Source: UBA1723 sp045629285 | Lineage (GTDB): Bacteria; Bacteroidota; Bacteroidia; Bacteroidales; Paludibacteraceae | Assembly (NCBI GenBank): GCA_045629285.1 | Contig: JAZQQY010000052.1 | Span: 62,001 to 126,000, forward strand | Reading direction: 5' to 3' | DNA length: 64,000 nucleotides | Part shown: positions 53,929-61,980 of the stretch, one piece after another | How the letters are laid out: each line of letters begins with the position of its first letter | Position numbering within the stretch: the first letter of the stretch is position 1 | Notes under the pieces: generated by a model | Told to the model about the DNA's origin: nothing | Seen by the model: the letters and a program-made list of their open reading frames with translations, nothing else | Database searches by the model: none | Translations under genes and position numbers: made by a program

Positions 53929-54796
53929 TTATATCATTTCATTGGTGGTGATGTTTTTCATCTCCACATTGTCAGTTTCCGCAAACGATAATGATTCTGC
54001 AGAGTCAAATGACGTAGTGTCGGTTCCGGTATCTGCTGAGACATTGTCCGATCAGGATACAGTAGAGGTAAAGGTTAAAAGAGTAGGGAAAAAACCTACA
54101 TTCGAGGAGTTCACAACAACTAAGAATGGTTTTGGTTACGGTTACAGAATGGGATTCATCATCGGTGGTATCACTCCTGTTCCGCTACCTGCAGAAATCC
54201 GTGCTATGGAGTCGTTCAGCCCTAATGGAGCTTTCATGCAGGAAATATATGGCTATAAGATGTTTGGACAGAGATGTGGTCTATATCTCGGAGAGCGTCT
54301 TGCGATAGAAGGTATGAATGCTGAGGCAAGAGTAAAGAATTACCAGATGAGTATTGAGCAGGGTGGTGACTATATCAGTGGCTACTTTACTGGAATTGAT
54401 AAAACTGAAGCTCAGTTGATTTCATTGAAGATTCCTGTTGAGTTTTTGGCTCGTGTCTCTCCACGCCTAGATTTCCGTGTCGGCCCATACGCTCAGATAA
54501 ATCTACACCGAGAGTTTAAGGGAGAGGTTTACGACGGTTATTTGCGTGAGGGTAACCCTACAGGACAGAAAATTGAATTCAGTGATGGTTCAACTGCCTC
54601 ATACGATTTCTCAAACGACGTTAAGAAAGCTAGTCTTGGCGCTGAAGTTGCAGCCGACTTTAAGATTAAAAAGTATTTCGGAGTATTCGGAGCTCTTGAC
54701 TTAGGTTTTGGAAGTGTTTTTCCTGATAATTTTGAAACGATCACATTTAAGATGTTCCCTATTTTCTTCAATTTGGGAGTTTTTGTGGGTATCTAA
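53918..54796 (+). CDS. Outer-membrane beta-barrel protein of the PCMD operon
   Basis: A 292-residue protein with a signal peptide (LVVMFFISTLSVSA), an acidic linker, then beta strands (GFGYGYRMGFIIGG, CGLYLGERLAIEGM, PRLDFRVGPYAQINL) and a final FFNLGVFVGI. An 8- to 10-stranded barrel is likely. It overlaps the lipoprotein gene by 11 bases and is followed after 29 bases by the giant repeat protein, so it probably anchors or transports one of them. Confidence 0.7.
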   Translation: MKNNYIISLVVMFFISTLSVSANDNDSAESNDVVSVPVSAETLSDQDTVEVKVKRVGKKPTFEEFTTTKNGFGYGYRMGFIIGGITPVPLPAEIRAMESFSPNGAFMQEIYGYKMFGQRCGLYLGERLAIEGMNAEARVKNYQMSIEQGGDYISGYFTGIDKTEAQLISLKIPVEFLARVSPRLDFRVGPYAQINLHREFKGEVYDGYLREGNPTGQKIEFSDGSTASYDFSNDVKKASLGAEVAADFKIKKYFGVFGALDLGFGSVFPDNFETITFKMFPIFFNLGVFVGI

Positions 54797-54825
54797 TGTA
54801 GGTAAAATATTTAATATTGAAAGGT

Positions 54826-57800
54826 ATGAATAAATTTTACTCTATAATATCATTATTGGCTGCAGCGACGATCGGGATGACATCGCAAGCGGCAGGTGTA
54901 TATCAGATTCCAAATGGAAATGGAGAAATATCGTGGAGTGCTGACAATGAGCCAGGTAATGGCCTTCACTCCTTCGGAATTGCTACTATCGGAGGAACAA
55001 GCAGCCTTTTGAATACTGGTAAGAAAAATGCTCAAGACCTTTGCTATAAGGCGACAGGACGAAACAGCTCTACCGCTATCGCAATAAAGTCGAAATCCAT
55101 TATCGTGGCGAAGGCAAACGGAAACCTTACTACTGGTAACATTATTATGGGTAGCACAACTGCTTCAGATAAGGCTAACCATAATGAGACAAGACGATCA
55201 ATGGGTGCAGACGGTAGCCTTGAGTTTCTAGGATTGCCGGATACTCTTGAATTCTATTCTAAATATAAGAAAGGAGAAACCAAGGATTACAATGGAAATG
55301 TAAATGCATTCATCCATGGAGATGTCGACTATGCTGACCCTGCTCCTGATGGATATCCGACTAAAGCGGATTATGTGGTTGCATTTCTGGAGTCGCCGAT
55401 TACCCCAAGTGAAGATTGGAAGCGTAACGCTCTTGCCTTTGAATACTATACTCCGGCAAAGGTGGACATGGCAAAAGACACTCGTTATCTTTTGATGAAC
55501 ATGACTACGAATCCCACTCCCGGAGGCTCGGCTAAGGATGAGTTGATTGTCGACGATATCCATTTCATCTATAATTCGAAGATTGATTCTTTGAACTATG
55601 ATGATGTGGTGTTGATAGATGGCGACAAGGATAATTATAAGTTGACAGTCAACGCAGAATACGACGAGTCTAAGTTGTTTTATCGTCTTGACGGTAGAGG
55701 TGCAACTTCTGAGACCTCGTTTGACTCAGAAAGCGGAGTGTTGACTATCACAGTCAAGGGAAATGATATTACTGTCGATGAGAATAATTTCCATACATAC
55801 AAGATTGAGTTCAAACAAACTGTAGAAGAGGTTAAGCCAATTCTTGTCTCTGCTATGGAGTTCATGGAATGGCTGGTCGTAAAGACAGAGTCGGCAATTG
55901 CGCCGATAAAGAAAACTTTAACTGTCGAACTGTACGACAACCTTAAGGCAAATCTTAAACTTGATGATGTAAAGGCTGACAGCGTTGCTTATTCAAAGGA
56001 TGGCGACATTACACTAATCAAGGGGACTTCTCCAGATGGAGTTGTTGTCGACTTGATTACTGGTGTTGATACTGCATACGGTACAATTGTTGTCGAAGAT
56101 ATCACATACGAGTACGGAAAGTATGTCCCTTCGACTGTTGTCTCTTATTCTGACTCAATGTTTGCAATAGTAAACGGAGTCGTTTCTGAGACTGAGTTGA
56201 AAGCCATTGAAGCTACATACTCCAAGAACGGTTCTGTTGTTCTTACAATCAATGATTTGAAAATCGGCTCTTTTGATCTTGGCAATGTAAAAATCTCAAA
56301 TTTGAAATACGAGACAGACAATGATTCAGTTATCATTTCTGGAAAATCAGATGTCAAAACAAGTATCGGTTTGATTCCAATGTCTGTCACTAAAGCTAAG
56401 GCAGATTCTTCATTCAATGGATTGAAGATGATTCTTGCAGTCGACTTGAGCACTCTTGGTTATGTGGCTGAGTTGAAGTATGGATATCCAACAGAGACGA
56501 ATAGTCAGGAAGAGGTCGTTAAGCCGGTTTTGATCAAGAAAGTTGTTTATTCGGACAGACTGAAGAGTGGGGAGGATGTAGTGAAGGCAAATATTGAAGT
56601 CAGCTACTATTCTGACGGGAATTCATTCTTCTTAATCGATGGCAAGGAGAAAATTGATAGCGTCTCTTACAAGCGTGATGTTGACAGTATCCGTTTTGAG
56701 GCGACAAAAGGAATTGTATACGGAGCATCCACATCAGATTATAGCAAACTTAAGATGGAGTTTGCAGATGGAAGAATCTTCGGATTTGCTCCAGATACTG
56801 TAAAAAATATGAATTACGGTCTTACAATGCTCACTTATTCCGATGATAAATATGGAGTGACTAAGAGTAAGATTATAAACGTAGTGTATTTGTCTGACAG
56901 CACTGCAATTTTGACTATTGAACAGTTGCGTAGAGTTATTGGAAATGAGACTTCTCAAGTCGGGGATTTACGTATCCCAGGAATGAAGTGGCGTGTAGAG
57001 GGCGATACGATACGTTTGTCCGGAAATGTATCAGGAGAATTAAAATCAGGGTCTGGAGTTCAGATTATTCCTGTTACAATCCACGACTCTTATACTGATT
57101 CACAATTCTCTCATCCAGTGATCAAGATGACTTGTGATTTGACTAATACTTATATCGGAGAACCAATGGAGATTGTTTATGGTTTGCCTGAACCACTCAA
57201 GACGCTTAAATCGGTTGTCTTCAACGATAGTTTGGTCGTCAAGTCAAATGGAGAGATTGTAAGTGAAAGCCATGAAGATTTGAAGATTGAGTATTTTGAC
57301 AACGGTTATGCTACACTTTCACTATTCAACTTTGCGGTGGATGAGAATATCGTTGTTGGCGACATTGTCGTAGATAGTATTCCATACACTGTTGATGATA
57401 CCGTGAGAATGCATGGCACAAGAAATGTTACTATTGCTCCTAAAGTAGGAACAATAGGTTCTTCTCTTGGTGTTCTGCCTGTTGAGGTTGAGATGGCAGA
57501 CTGTGATCTTGAGTACATGAAGATGAATGCTGTAATCAGACTTGATTTGATCGAGTTGGGAGAGAAAATTGAAGTCGTATTCGGTGCTAATAAACCTGTT
57601 GTTGTAGTACCTACGATTGTGATGAGTGCAAAATATAAAGATGTGCTTAATACAAACGGAGCTTTGCGTGAGGTTGTCGCTAACGTAGATTATTACAGCA
57701 ACAAGTCGATTGTCGCAAATATTGCTGGCATGACATTGACAGGATTGTATTATTCTCTAGACGACAGCTTGAAAGCTAGCGGAAAGGCTGTTATCAAGAT

Positions 57801-59001
57801 GGATGGCGTTGATGTCGACGTGAACGTAAGCAGATTCGCAACTGATAGAGAGTTGAGCAAACTATACATGGATGTTGAGGCAGAAACTTACGTTTACAGA
57901 TTCGGTTATGATACTATTCCTGTACCTGAGGTGCCTCTTGACACTGTTAAGCCAGATACGACTCCTGTTATTCCTGGAGATAACGATAGTACTCCGAAAC
58001 TTCTTCGTACAGTTGTTTACAACGACGATCTAGTAATCAATATTTCTGGCGACGATATGTTGCCTCAGACACAGGATATTACAATTGATTATTATGATAA
58101 TGGTACGGCTACGCTTTCAATCATGAATTTTGTGATGGGCGAGGGTGAAGACGGAATGCTAGTCGGCGACATCGTTTTGAATGATGTCCCATACGTTCAG
58201 ACAGACAGTGTAAGAATGTCTATCCTGAAGAATATTTTCATCACATCAAGTGATCCGAATGCAATGGGTAACTCATTGCCTGAGATTCCTGTCGAAATCA
58301 AGTCGGCAACTTCATCAAACAACTTCGATAAGCTTAAGGCTGTGATCGGAATTGATTTGGAGGATATGTATGTGACTGTATATTTCGGTAATTCAGATAA
58401 GACAAATACTGGTGTTGTTAAGGAAAACGAATCCACTGACAATAAACCGTCGAAAAGTTCTATCCTTGACAATATGGTAGTGTCTGTAAACGGTGAATCA
58501 TTTGGAATCCGTGAAGGAAATACTCGTTTTGCATACAATGATGATAAATTGACTTTGACATTGGTAGGCTTGGCCGTTGATTTGGGTGACGGAGATATTA
58601 CGGTCGGAGATATTCAAATCGAGCTTCCAACTACAAAGTCTGATATGATCTACTTTGAAGGCGAGGACACAGTGAAGATCATTACTCATGATGTATATGA
58701 GATCGGAAACCAGACTGAGTATGCTAGGGTAAAAGTATCTAATGGTAAGATCAAGCCTAGATTGACAAAAGCATTCTACGATATGGATATTGAGTTGATT
58801 GATCTTGGCATCACATTCACTGTCAATTTCGGTGATTCTACAACCGCTGTAATCAACATTCTAAGTGAATCTGATAGAGTAGAGGATACTCGCGTCTTCA
58901 CAATCATGGGAACATATGTAAGCGAGAATATAGAAGATATGAATTCATTGCCTGCTGGTATTTATATCAGAGACAGAAAGAAATATATCATCAGAAAATA
59001 A
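54826..59001 (+). CDS. Giant secreted PCMD + calycin-like repeat protein with T9SS-like tail
   Basis: A 1391-residue protein. Order: signal peptide (1-22); a PCMD-like domain (about 25-250, with LEFLGLPDTLEFYSKYKKG); then about eight repeats of a beta-barrel module similar to the calycin-like family (roughly 340-435, 438-555, 572-665, 668-787, 796-921, 933-1030, 1062-1189, 1215-1337). Units share the pattern V(V/T)YxDxL, then xxDYYxNGxATLSI, then VGDIxVxxIPYxxxDSV(R). The end, VEDTRVFTIMGTYVSEN to GIYIRDRKKYIIRK, resembles a T9SS sorting domain. The ATG at 54826 is preferred over TTG at 54817. Ligand unknown; surface adhesion or small-molecule binding is inferred. Confidence 0.75.
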   Translation: MNKFYSIISLLAAATIGMTSQAAGVYQIPNGNGEISWSADNEPGNGLHSFGIATIGGTSSLLNTGKKNAQDLCYKATGRNSSTAIAIKSKSIIVAKANGNLTTGNIIMGSTTASDKANHNETRRSMGADGSLEFLGLPDTLEFYSKYKKGETKDYNGNVNAFIHGDVDYADPAPDGYPTKADYVVAFLESPITPSEDWKRNALAFEYYTPAKVDMAKDTRYLLMNMTTNPTPGGSAKDELIVDDIHFIYNSKIDSLNYDDVVLIDGDKDNYKLTVNAEYDESKLFYRLDGRGATSETSFDSESGVLTITVKGNDITVDENNFHTYKIEFKQTVEEVKPILVSAMEFMEWLVVKTESAIAPIKKTLTVELYDNLKANLKLDDVKADSVAYSKDGDITLIKGTSPDGVVVDLITGVDTAYGTIVVEDITYEYGKYVPSTVVSYSDSMFAIVNGVVSETELKAIEATYSKNGSVVLTINDLKIGSFDLGNVKISNLKYETDNDSVIISGKSDVKTSIGLIPMSVTKAKADSSFNGLKMILAVDLSTLGYVAELKYGYPTETNSQEEVVKPVLIKKVVYSDRLKSGEDVVKANIEVSYYSDGNSFFLIDGKEKIDSVSYKRDVDSIRFEATKGIVYGASTSDYSKLKMEFADGRIFGFAPDTVKNMNYGLTMLTYSDDKYGVTKSKIINVVYLSDSTAILTIEQLRRVIGNETSQVGDLRIPGMKWRVEGDTIRLSGNVSGELKSGSGVQIIPVTIHDSYTDSQFSHPVIKMTCDLTNTYIGEPMEIVYGLPEPLKTLKSVVFNDSLVVKSNGEIVSESHEDLKIEYFDNGYATLSLFNFAVDENIVVGDIVVDSIPYTVDDTVRMHGTRNVTIAPKVGTIGSSLGVLPVEVEMADCDLEYMKMNAVIRLDLIELGEKIEVVFGANKPVVVVPTIVMSAKYKDVLNTNGALREVVANVDYYSNKSIVANIAGMTLTGLYYSLDDSLKASGKAVIKMDGVDVDVNVSRFATDRELSKLYMDVEAETYVYRFGYDTIPVPEVPLDTVKPDTTPVIPGDNDSTPKLLRTVVYNDDLVINISGDDMLPQTQDITIDYYDNGTATLSIMNFVMGEGEDGMLVGDIVLNDVPYVQTDSVRMSILKNIFITSSDPNAMGNSLPEIPVEIKSATSSNNFDKLKAVIGIDLEDMYVTVYFGNSDKTNTGVVKENESTDNKPSKSSILDNMVVSVNGESFGIREGNTRFAYNDDKLTLTLVGLAVDLGDGDITVGDIQIELPTTKSDMIYFEGEDTVKIITHDVYEIGNQTEYARVKVSNGKIKPRLTKAFYDMDIELIDLGITFTVNFGDSTTAVINILSESDRVEDTRVFTIMGTYVSENIEDMNSLPAGIYIRDRKKYIIRK

Positions 59002-59013
59002 TCGAACGTGGAT

Positions 59014-59036
59014 AAAGACGGGACATTCCCGTCTTT
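59014..59036 (+). terminator. First hairpin after the PCMD operon
   Basis: AAAGACGGG (59014-59022) pairs with CCCGTCTTT (59028-59036). The T-run is short. A second, stronger hairpin follows. Confidence 0.55.
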
Positions 59037-59053
59037 ACGTTTGAAAAATAAAC

Positions 59054-59109
59054 ACGGATCTCATAGAATTTGTAGATATAATCTGAATCTATGAGATCCG
59101 TTGTTTTTA
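59054..59109 (+). terminator. Second terminator after the PCMD operon
   Basis: ACGGATCTCATAGA (59054-59067) pairs perfectly with TCTATGAGATCCGT (59088-59101), a 14-bp stem with a 20-base loop, followed by TGTTTTTATT. Confidence 0.75.
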
Positions 59110-59158
59110 TTAATGCCATTTTTGTATTAATTTTGTGACAAATAATGCATTTCTAAAT

Positions 59159-59677
59159 ATGACAACTCAAGATCAAACATTATTAAAAGCAAAAGCAGAG
59201 AAATATGACGCTATATCTTTTGCCTTTATGTTGTTGACGTCGTTTTTTGGATCAGTTGTATTTTATATGTTTTGTGACAGGACCCCATATTATAAGATGC
59301 AATGTGTTTTTGAATCAGTTGTCGTTCAGGATGACGTTATAAAATTAAAGCGAGGCGCAGATTTCTTCATTGTTTCTGAATACGACGATATAAAATCGTT
59401 GAACACTTTGTGTAATCAGCCTGTTGTTGTAGAGTATATGTGTAGATACGGCCGTAATGGACGTAATAAAAAAATTGGCGATTTCTTGGTTTCTATTAAG
59501 GATACTAAAGGTTCTGCATTGCCTTATTCAAAACCTTACAATTATTTACCTTGGGAATATAATAATGTCTTGTTGATTGTTTGCTTTTGCTGTTCAATGG
59601 TTTTCCTTTTCTGTTCTATTGTGGCTAATGCACAAAAGAATCAAATAAAAAAAGAGATTGGCCACATAGAATCATAA
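59159..59677 (+). CDS. Small two-helix membrane protein, unknown
   Basis: A 172-residue protein. It has a hydrophobic helix at about 15-35 (ISFAFMLLTSFFGSVVFYMF) and a second near 140-160 (VLLIVCFCCSMVFLFCSIV), with about 100 residues between them that should face the periplasm (FESVVVQDDVIKLKRGADFF). The start is the ATG at 59159; a GTG at 59135 overlaps a TAATTTTG -7-like element. Next to AbiH but on the opposite strand. No family recognised. Confidence 0.6.
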   Translation: MTTQDQTLLKAKAEKYDAISFAFMLLTSFFGSVVFYMFCDRTPYYKMQCVFESVVVQDDVIKLKRGADFFIVSEYDDIKSLNTLCNQPVVVEYMCRYGRNGRNKKIGDFLVSIKDTKGSALPYSKPYNYLPWEYNNVLLIVCFCCSMVFLFCSIVANAQKNQIKKEIGHIES

Positions 59678-59726
59678 TTTGTATATAATTGTCTAATTAA
59701 GTTAGTCAAAAAATGATTCTGCCAGA

Positions 59727-60821
59727 CTACATCTCCTCCGACGATCTGAATACCACCTTATTCTTGGATTGAAACGATGTAAGCTGGTTGCCAGACATCT
59801 CCTGTAGAGCCATCTTTGTGTACTGTTTGTCGTCAAGAGATTTTAATACAAACTCGATTGTCAAATCCTTGAAGGTCATTCCTGTGCTTCTTGCCTGAAT
59901 GAAATCCCTGAAATACTGCTGGTCGTTTTCTCCGAGTGAGTGTCCGAAAAACGTCACTTTATCTCCATTGCCTAACGTCAGCAACGAATCTATGATAGCA
60001 GGTGGATTGAAATTATCATCCATCGCCTTCTGGAGAAACTTATATGAATTGTCAGTTTCGTTGTATTCCTTTGTGCCGATTACAATAGTATCGTCTTTTA
60101 GATTTCCGTGGACATATTGAACGATTGCTTGCTCTGGCCACGGAACATATGTATAATTGAACGTAAACACCTCTACAATGTCATATCTGTCCATTTCGAA
60201 TATCGATATAAGGCGACGCTTCAATTCCTCGTCATTTGCGTGTGAAAATGGCTGGTCTAGAAGATAGTCACGTAGGCCATCCTTGATTTTGTAGAAAGCA
60301 TTCTTATCACGGATCTCTCTAGTCTCTGCGTAGACTGGATCCTTGATATAGTAGTATTTCTTATCGTCGGTTTTGGTAAGCAGACCTTTCTCTACCATTT
60401 TTTCCAGATTGTTGCGTGTCTGATTCAAAAACTGATCACGCTTCTCAATTTCCGGATTGTTGTATAAGACGTAGATGTCTCCAGAATTTTTGGAAGGAAC
60501 ATATAGATAGTTGCAGATCTCATCTGCACTGACGGAGCAGTTACGACCCTTGATATATGCCAACACCTTGTGCTCATCCGAAGTAATCGGATCCTGGATT
60601 TTCTCGTTGATTTGGGCATAGTTGTAGAGTTCGGTCTCAAAGTCGAACCACTTCACTTCACTCAACCCCCTCGTCGGCTGCCACTGATTAAGATACTCGA
60701 TCAAAGGTGCAGGATAGTCCTTAGGGCAATAGATATCGCTCTTGTAAAAGTCGCTATACTTGGTTTTTCTGCCAAGAAATAGATCGAATCCGTTTCCTAT
60801 GATGATGACGTGGCGAGGCAT
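59727..60821 (-). CDS. AbiH-family abortive-infection protein with a winged-helix-like insertion
   Basis: A 364-residue protein. AbiH features are HVIIIGNGFDLFLGRKTKYSDF (shortened: IIIGNGFD, 6-13), VKWFDFETEL (56-65), VFTFNYTY (218-225), VHGN (237-240) and FGHSLGENDQQYF (292-304). AbiH is a phage-resistance (abortive infection) family first described in Lactococcus, resembling SIR2-like folds. Residues about 75-160 look like an inserted winged helix: EHKVLAYIKGRNCSVSADEI, then NNLEKMVEKGLLTKTDD. It is next to an Rpn nuclease gene. Putative defence protein; not tested. Confidence 0.78.
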   Translation of the reverse strand: MPRHVIIIGNGFDLFLGRKTKYSDFYKSDIYCPKDYPAPLIEYLNQWQPTRGLSEVKWFDFETELYNYAQINEKIQDPITSDEHKVLAYIKGRNCSVSADEICNYLYVPSKNSGDIYVLYNNPEIEKRDQFLNQTRNNLEKMVEKGLLTKTDDKKYYYIKDPVYAETREIRDKNAFYKIKDGLRDYLLDQPFSHANDEELKRRLISIFEMDRYDIVEVFTFNYTYVPWPEQAIVQYVHGNLKDDTIVIGTKEYNETDNSYKFLQKAMDDNFNPPAIIDSLLTLGNGDKVTFFGHSLGENDQQYFRDFIQARSTGMTFKDLTIEFVLKSLDDKQYTKMALQEMSGNQLTSFQSKNKVVFRSSEEM

Positions 60822-60853
60822 GTTTTTTTTATAACATAAAATTCCTTTATATG

Positions 60854-60861
60854 CAAAGATA
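60854..60861 (-). promoter_or_regulatory. Putative -7 element for abiH
   Basis: TATCTTTG on the minus strand fits TAnnTTTG, 33 bases from the ATG. A TTT, not TTG, lies at the -33 position. Confidence 0.35.
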
Positions 60862-60884
60862 GGAATTAATTCGCATTAAAAAAA

Positions 60885-60910
60885 TAGAGACGGGGCACGC
60901 CCCGTCTCTA
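60885..60910. repeat. GAGACG palindromic element, copy 5
   Basis: TAGAGACGGGGC pairs perfectly with GCCCCGTCTCTA (12 bp, 2-base loop). It lies between abiH and the second rpn gene and probably terminates rpn transcription, with a T-run on the minus strand. Confidence 0.65.
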
Positions 60911-60928
60911 CATTATTCGTATCCATTT

Positions 60929-61771
60929 TTATAGTTTTCCGATCTCTTCTAAAGAGAGATGAGTCAGTTCATGAATCAATGTGAAATCAAGCCCCTTCCT
61001 TTTCATATCTGTGGCGATCTGAATTGCCTTTTCATTAGCACCTTCTTCTCGACCTTCCTTCAAGCCTTCCTCATATGTCGGCTCCTCGTCTTCGAGCATC
61101 TTCAAGCTCGCTTCGTAGCGCATCTGATCTTTTTCAGAAAGAGCTCCGACTCGAGCCTTCTCAATCAAACGTAGAAGACCTTTGTCTGCTCTTTCGTATA
61201 CTGATGGGTCGATATTTTCCATACTTCCTAAATTTTTGAAACTGTAAAGCCAGATATTCTTTAGCGTGACGTTGTCTCCATCAAACTTGAATTTCTGCAA
61301 ATTTATAAAATATTTTCGATGTTTGTCCCAAAATAACGCACCAGTGTCTAAATCACATTCTGCTGTCCTGGTCACAACCTTGTCGATTCCTGCCATTGTC
61401 TTCCCCATAATGAAGATTCCGATGATCTTTGGAATATCTTTTTTCATCTTTCTCCACGATAACCCTCGCTTGATTTTGCTGTCCATAAGCTTATAGACGT
61501 AAAAGTTTGCCCTGGTTTTGAAAAACTTCTGGCAGGAGTTCTGCATCTCAATCAAAATGGAATCTCCTTTGTTCGTTGTGCAGTAAAGGTCGAATGTTAC
61601 GCCTCGCCTCTCTTTTTGTGTCGCTGGCTTCTCCACATTCTGAAACCTCACTTTTGTGATTTTGTCCTCATCGCCATCTAAAATTGCATTTAGAAAAGAC
61701 TTCATGATTATCGGGTCGGACATACAATATTTGAACCCGAAATCGCATCGCAAATCAATGAATTTGCCCAT
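60929..61771 (-). CDS. Rpn-family PD-(D/E)XK nuclease/putative transposase, copy 2
   Basis: A 280-residue protein. The N-terminal PDDEXK_2 domain has Asp61 (GVTFDLYCTT), Glu75-x-Gln77 (ILIEMQNSCQK) and KIKRGLSWRKMKKDIPKIIG. It is very similar to the copy at 48307 over about 230 residues, at the same residue numbers, with a wholly different tail (YEEGLKEGREEGANEKAIQI, then LTHLSLEEIGKL). It belongs to the recombination-promoting nuclease family. Its position upstream of abiH suggests a shared role in defence. Start: ATG at 61771. Confidence 0.87.
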   Translation of the reverse strand: MGKFIDLRCDFGFKYCMSDPIIMKSFLNAILDGDEDKITKVRFQNVEKPATQKERRGVTFDLYCTTNKGDSILIEMQNSCQKFFKTRANFYVYKLMDSKIKRGLSWRKMKKDIPKIIGIFIMGKTMAGIDKVVTRTAECDLDTGALFWDKHRKYFINLQKFKFDGDNVTLKNIWLYSFKNLGSMENIDPSVYERADKGLLRLIEKARVGALSEKDQMRYEASLKMLEDEEPTYEEGLKEGREEGANEKAIQIATDMKRKGLDFTLIHELTHLSLEEIGKL

Positions 61772-61872
61772 GTTTTGTAACTGTTTTTTGTTTTTATACT
61801 GTGTCTAATCAAAATTGACGAAACTTATTTCAATGCAAATGTAATGATAATTTTTCAATCATCAATAAAAAA

Positions 61873-61898
61873 TAGAGACGCCGCATGCGACGTCTCTA
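61873..61898. repeat. GAGACG palindromic element, copy 6
   Basis: TAGAGACG pairs with CGTCTCTA (61891-61898) with CGCATGCG palindromic inside. It lies between uvrA and the rpn gene. Confidence 0.62.
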
Positions 61899-61947
61899 CG
61901 AATGTGTCCCATCGCTGGAATCCCCTCCCAAGATGGTATGTACCGAC

Positions 61948-61980
61948 AATTACGAATTATGCATTATGCATTATGAATTA
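61948..61980. repeat. AATTACGAATTATGCATTATG-type intergenic repeat
   Basis: A run of related 6-9-base units (TTACGAATTATG, CATTATG, CATTATGAATTA) ending in the uvrA stop codon. A similar run (AATTACGAATTATGAATTAC) lies at 13119-13138. Confidence 0.5.
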
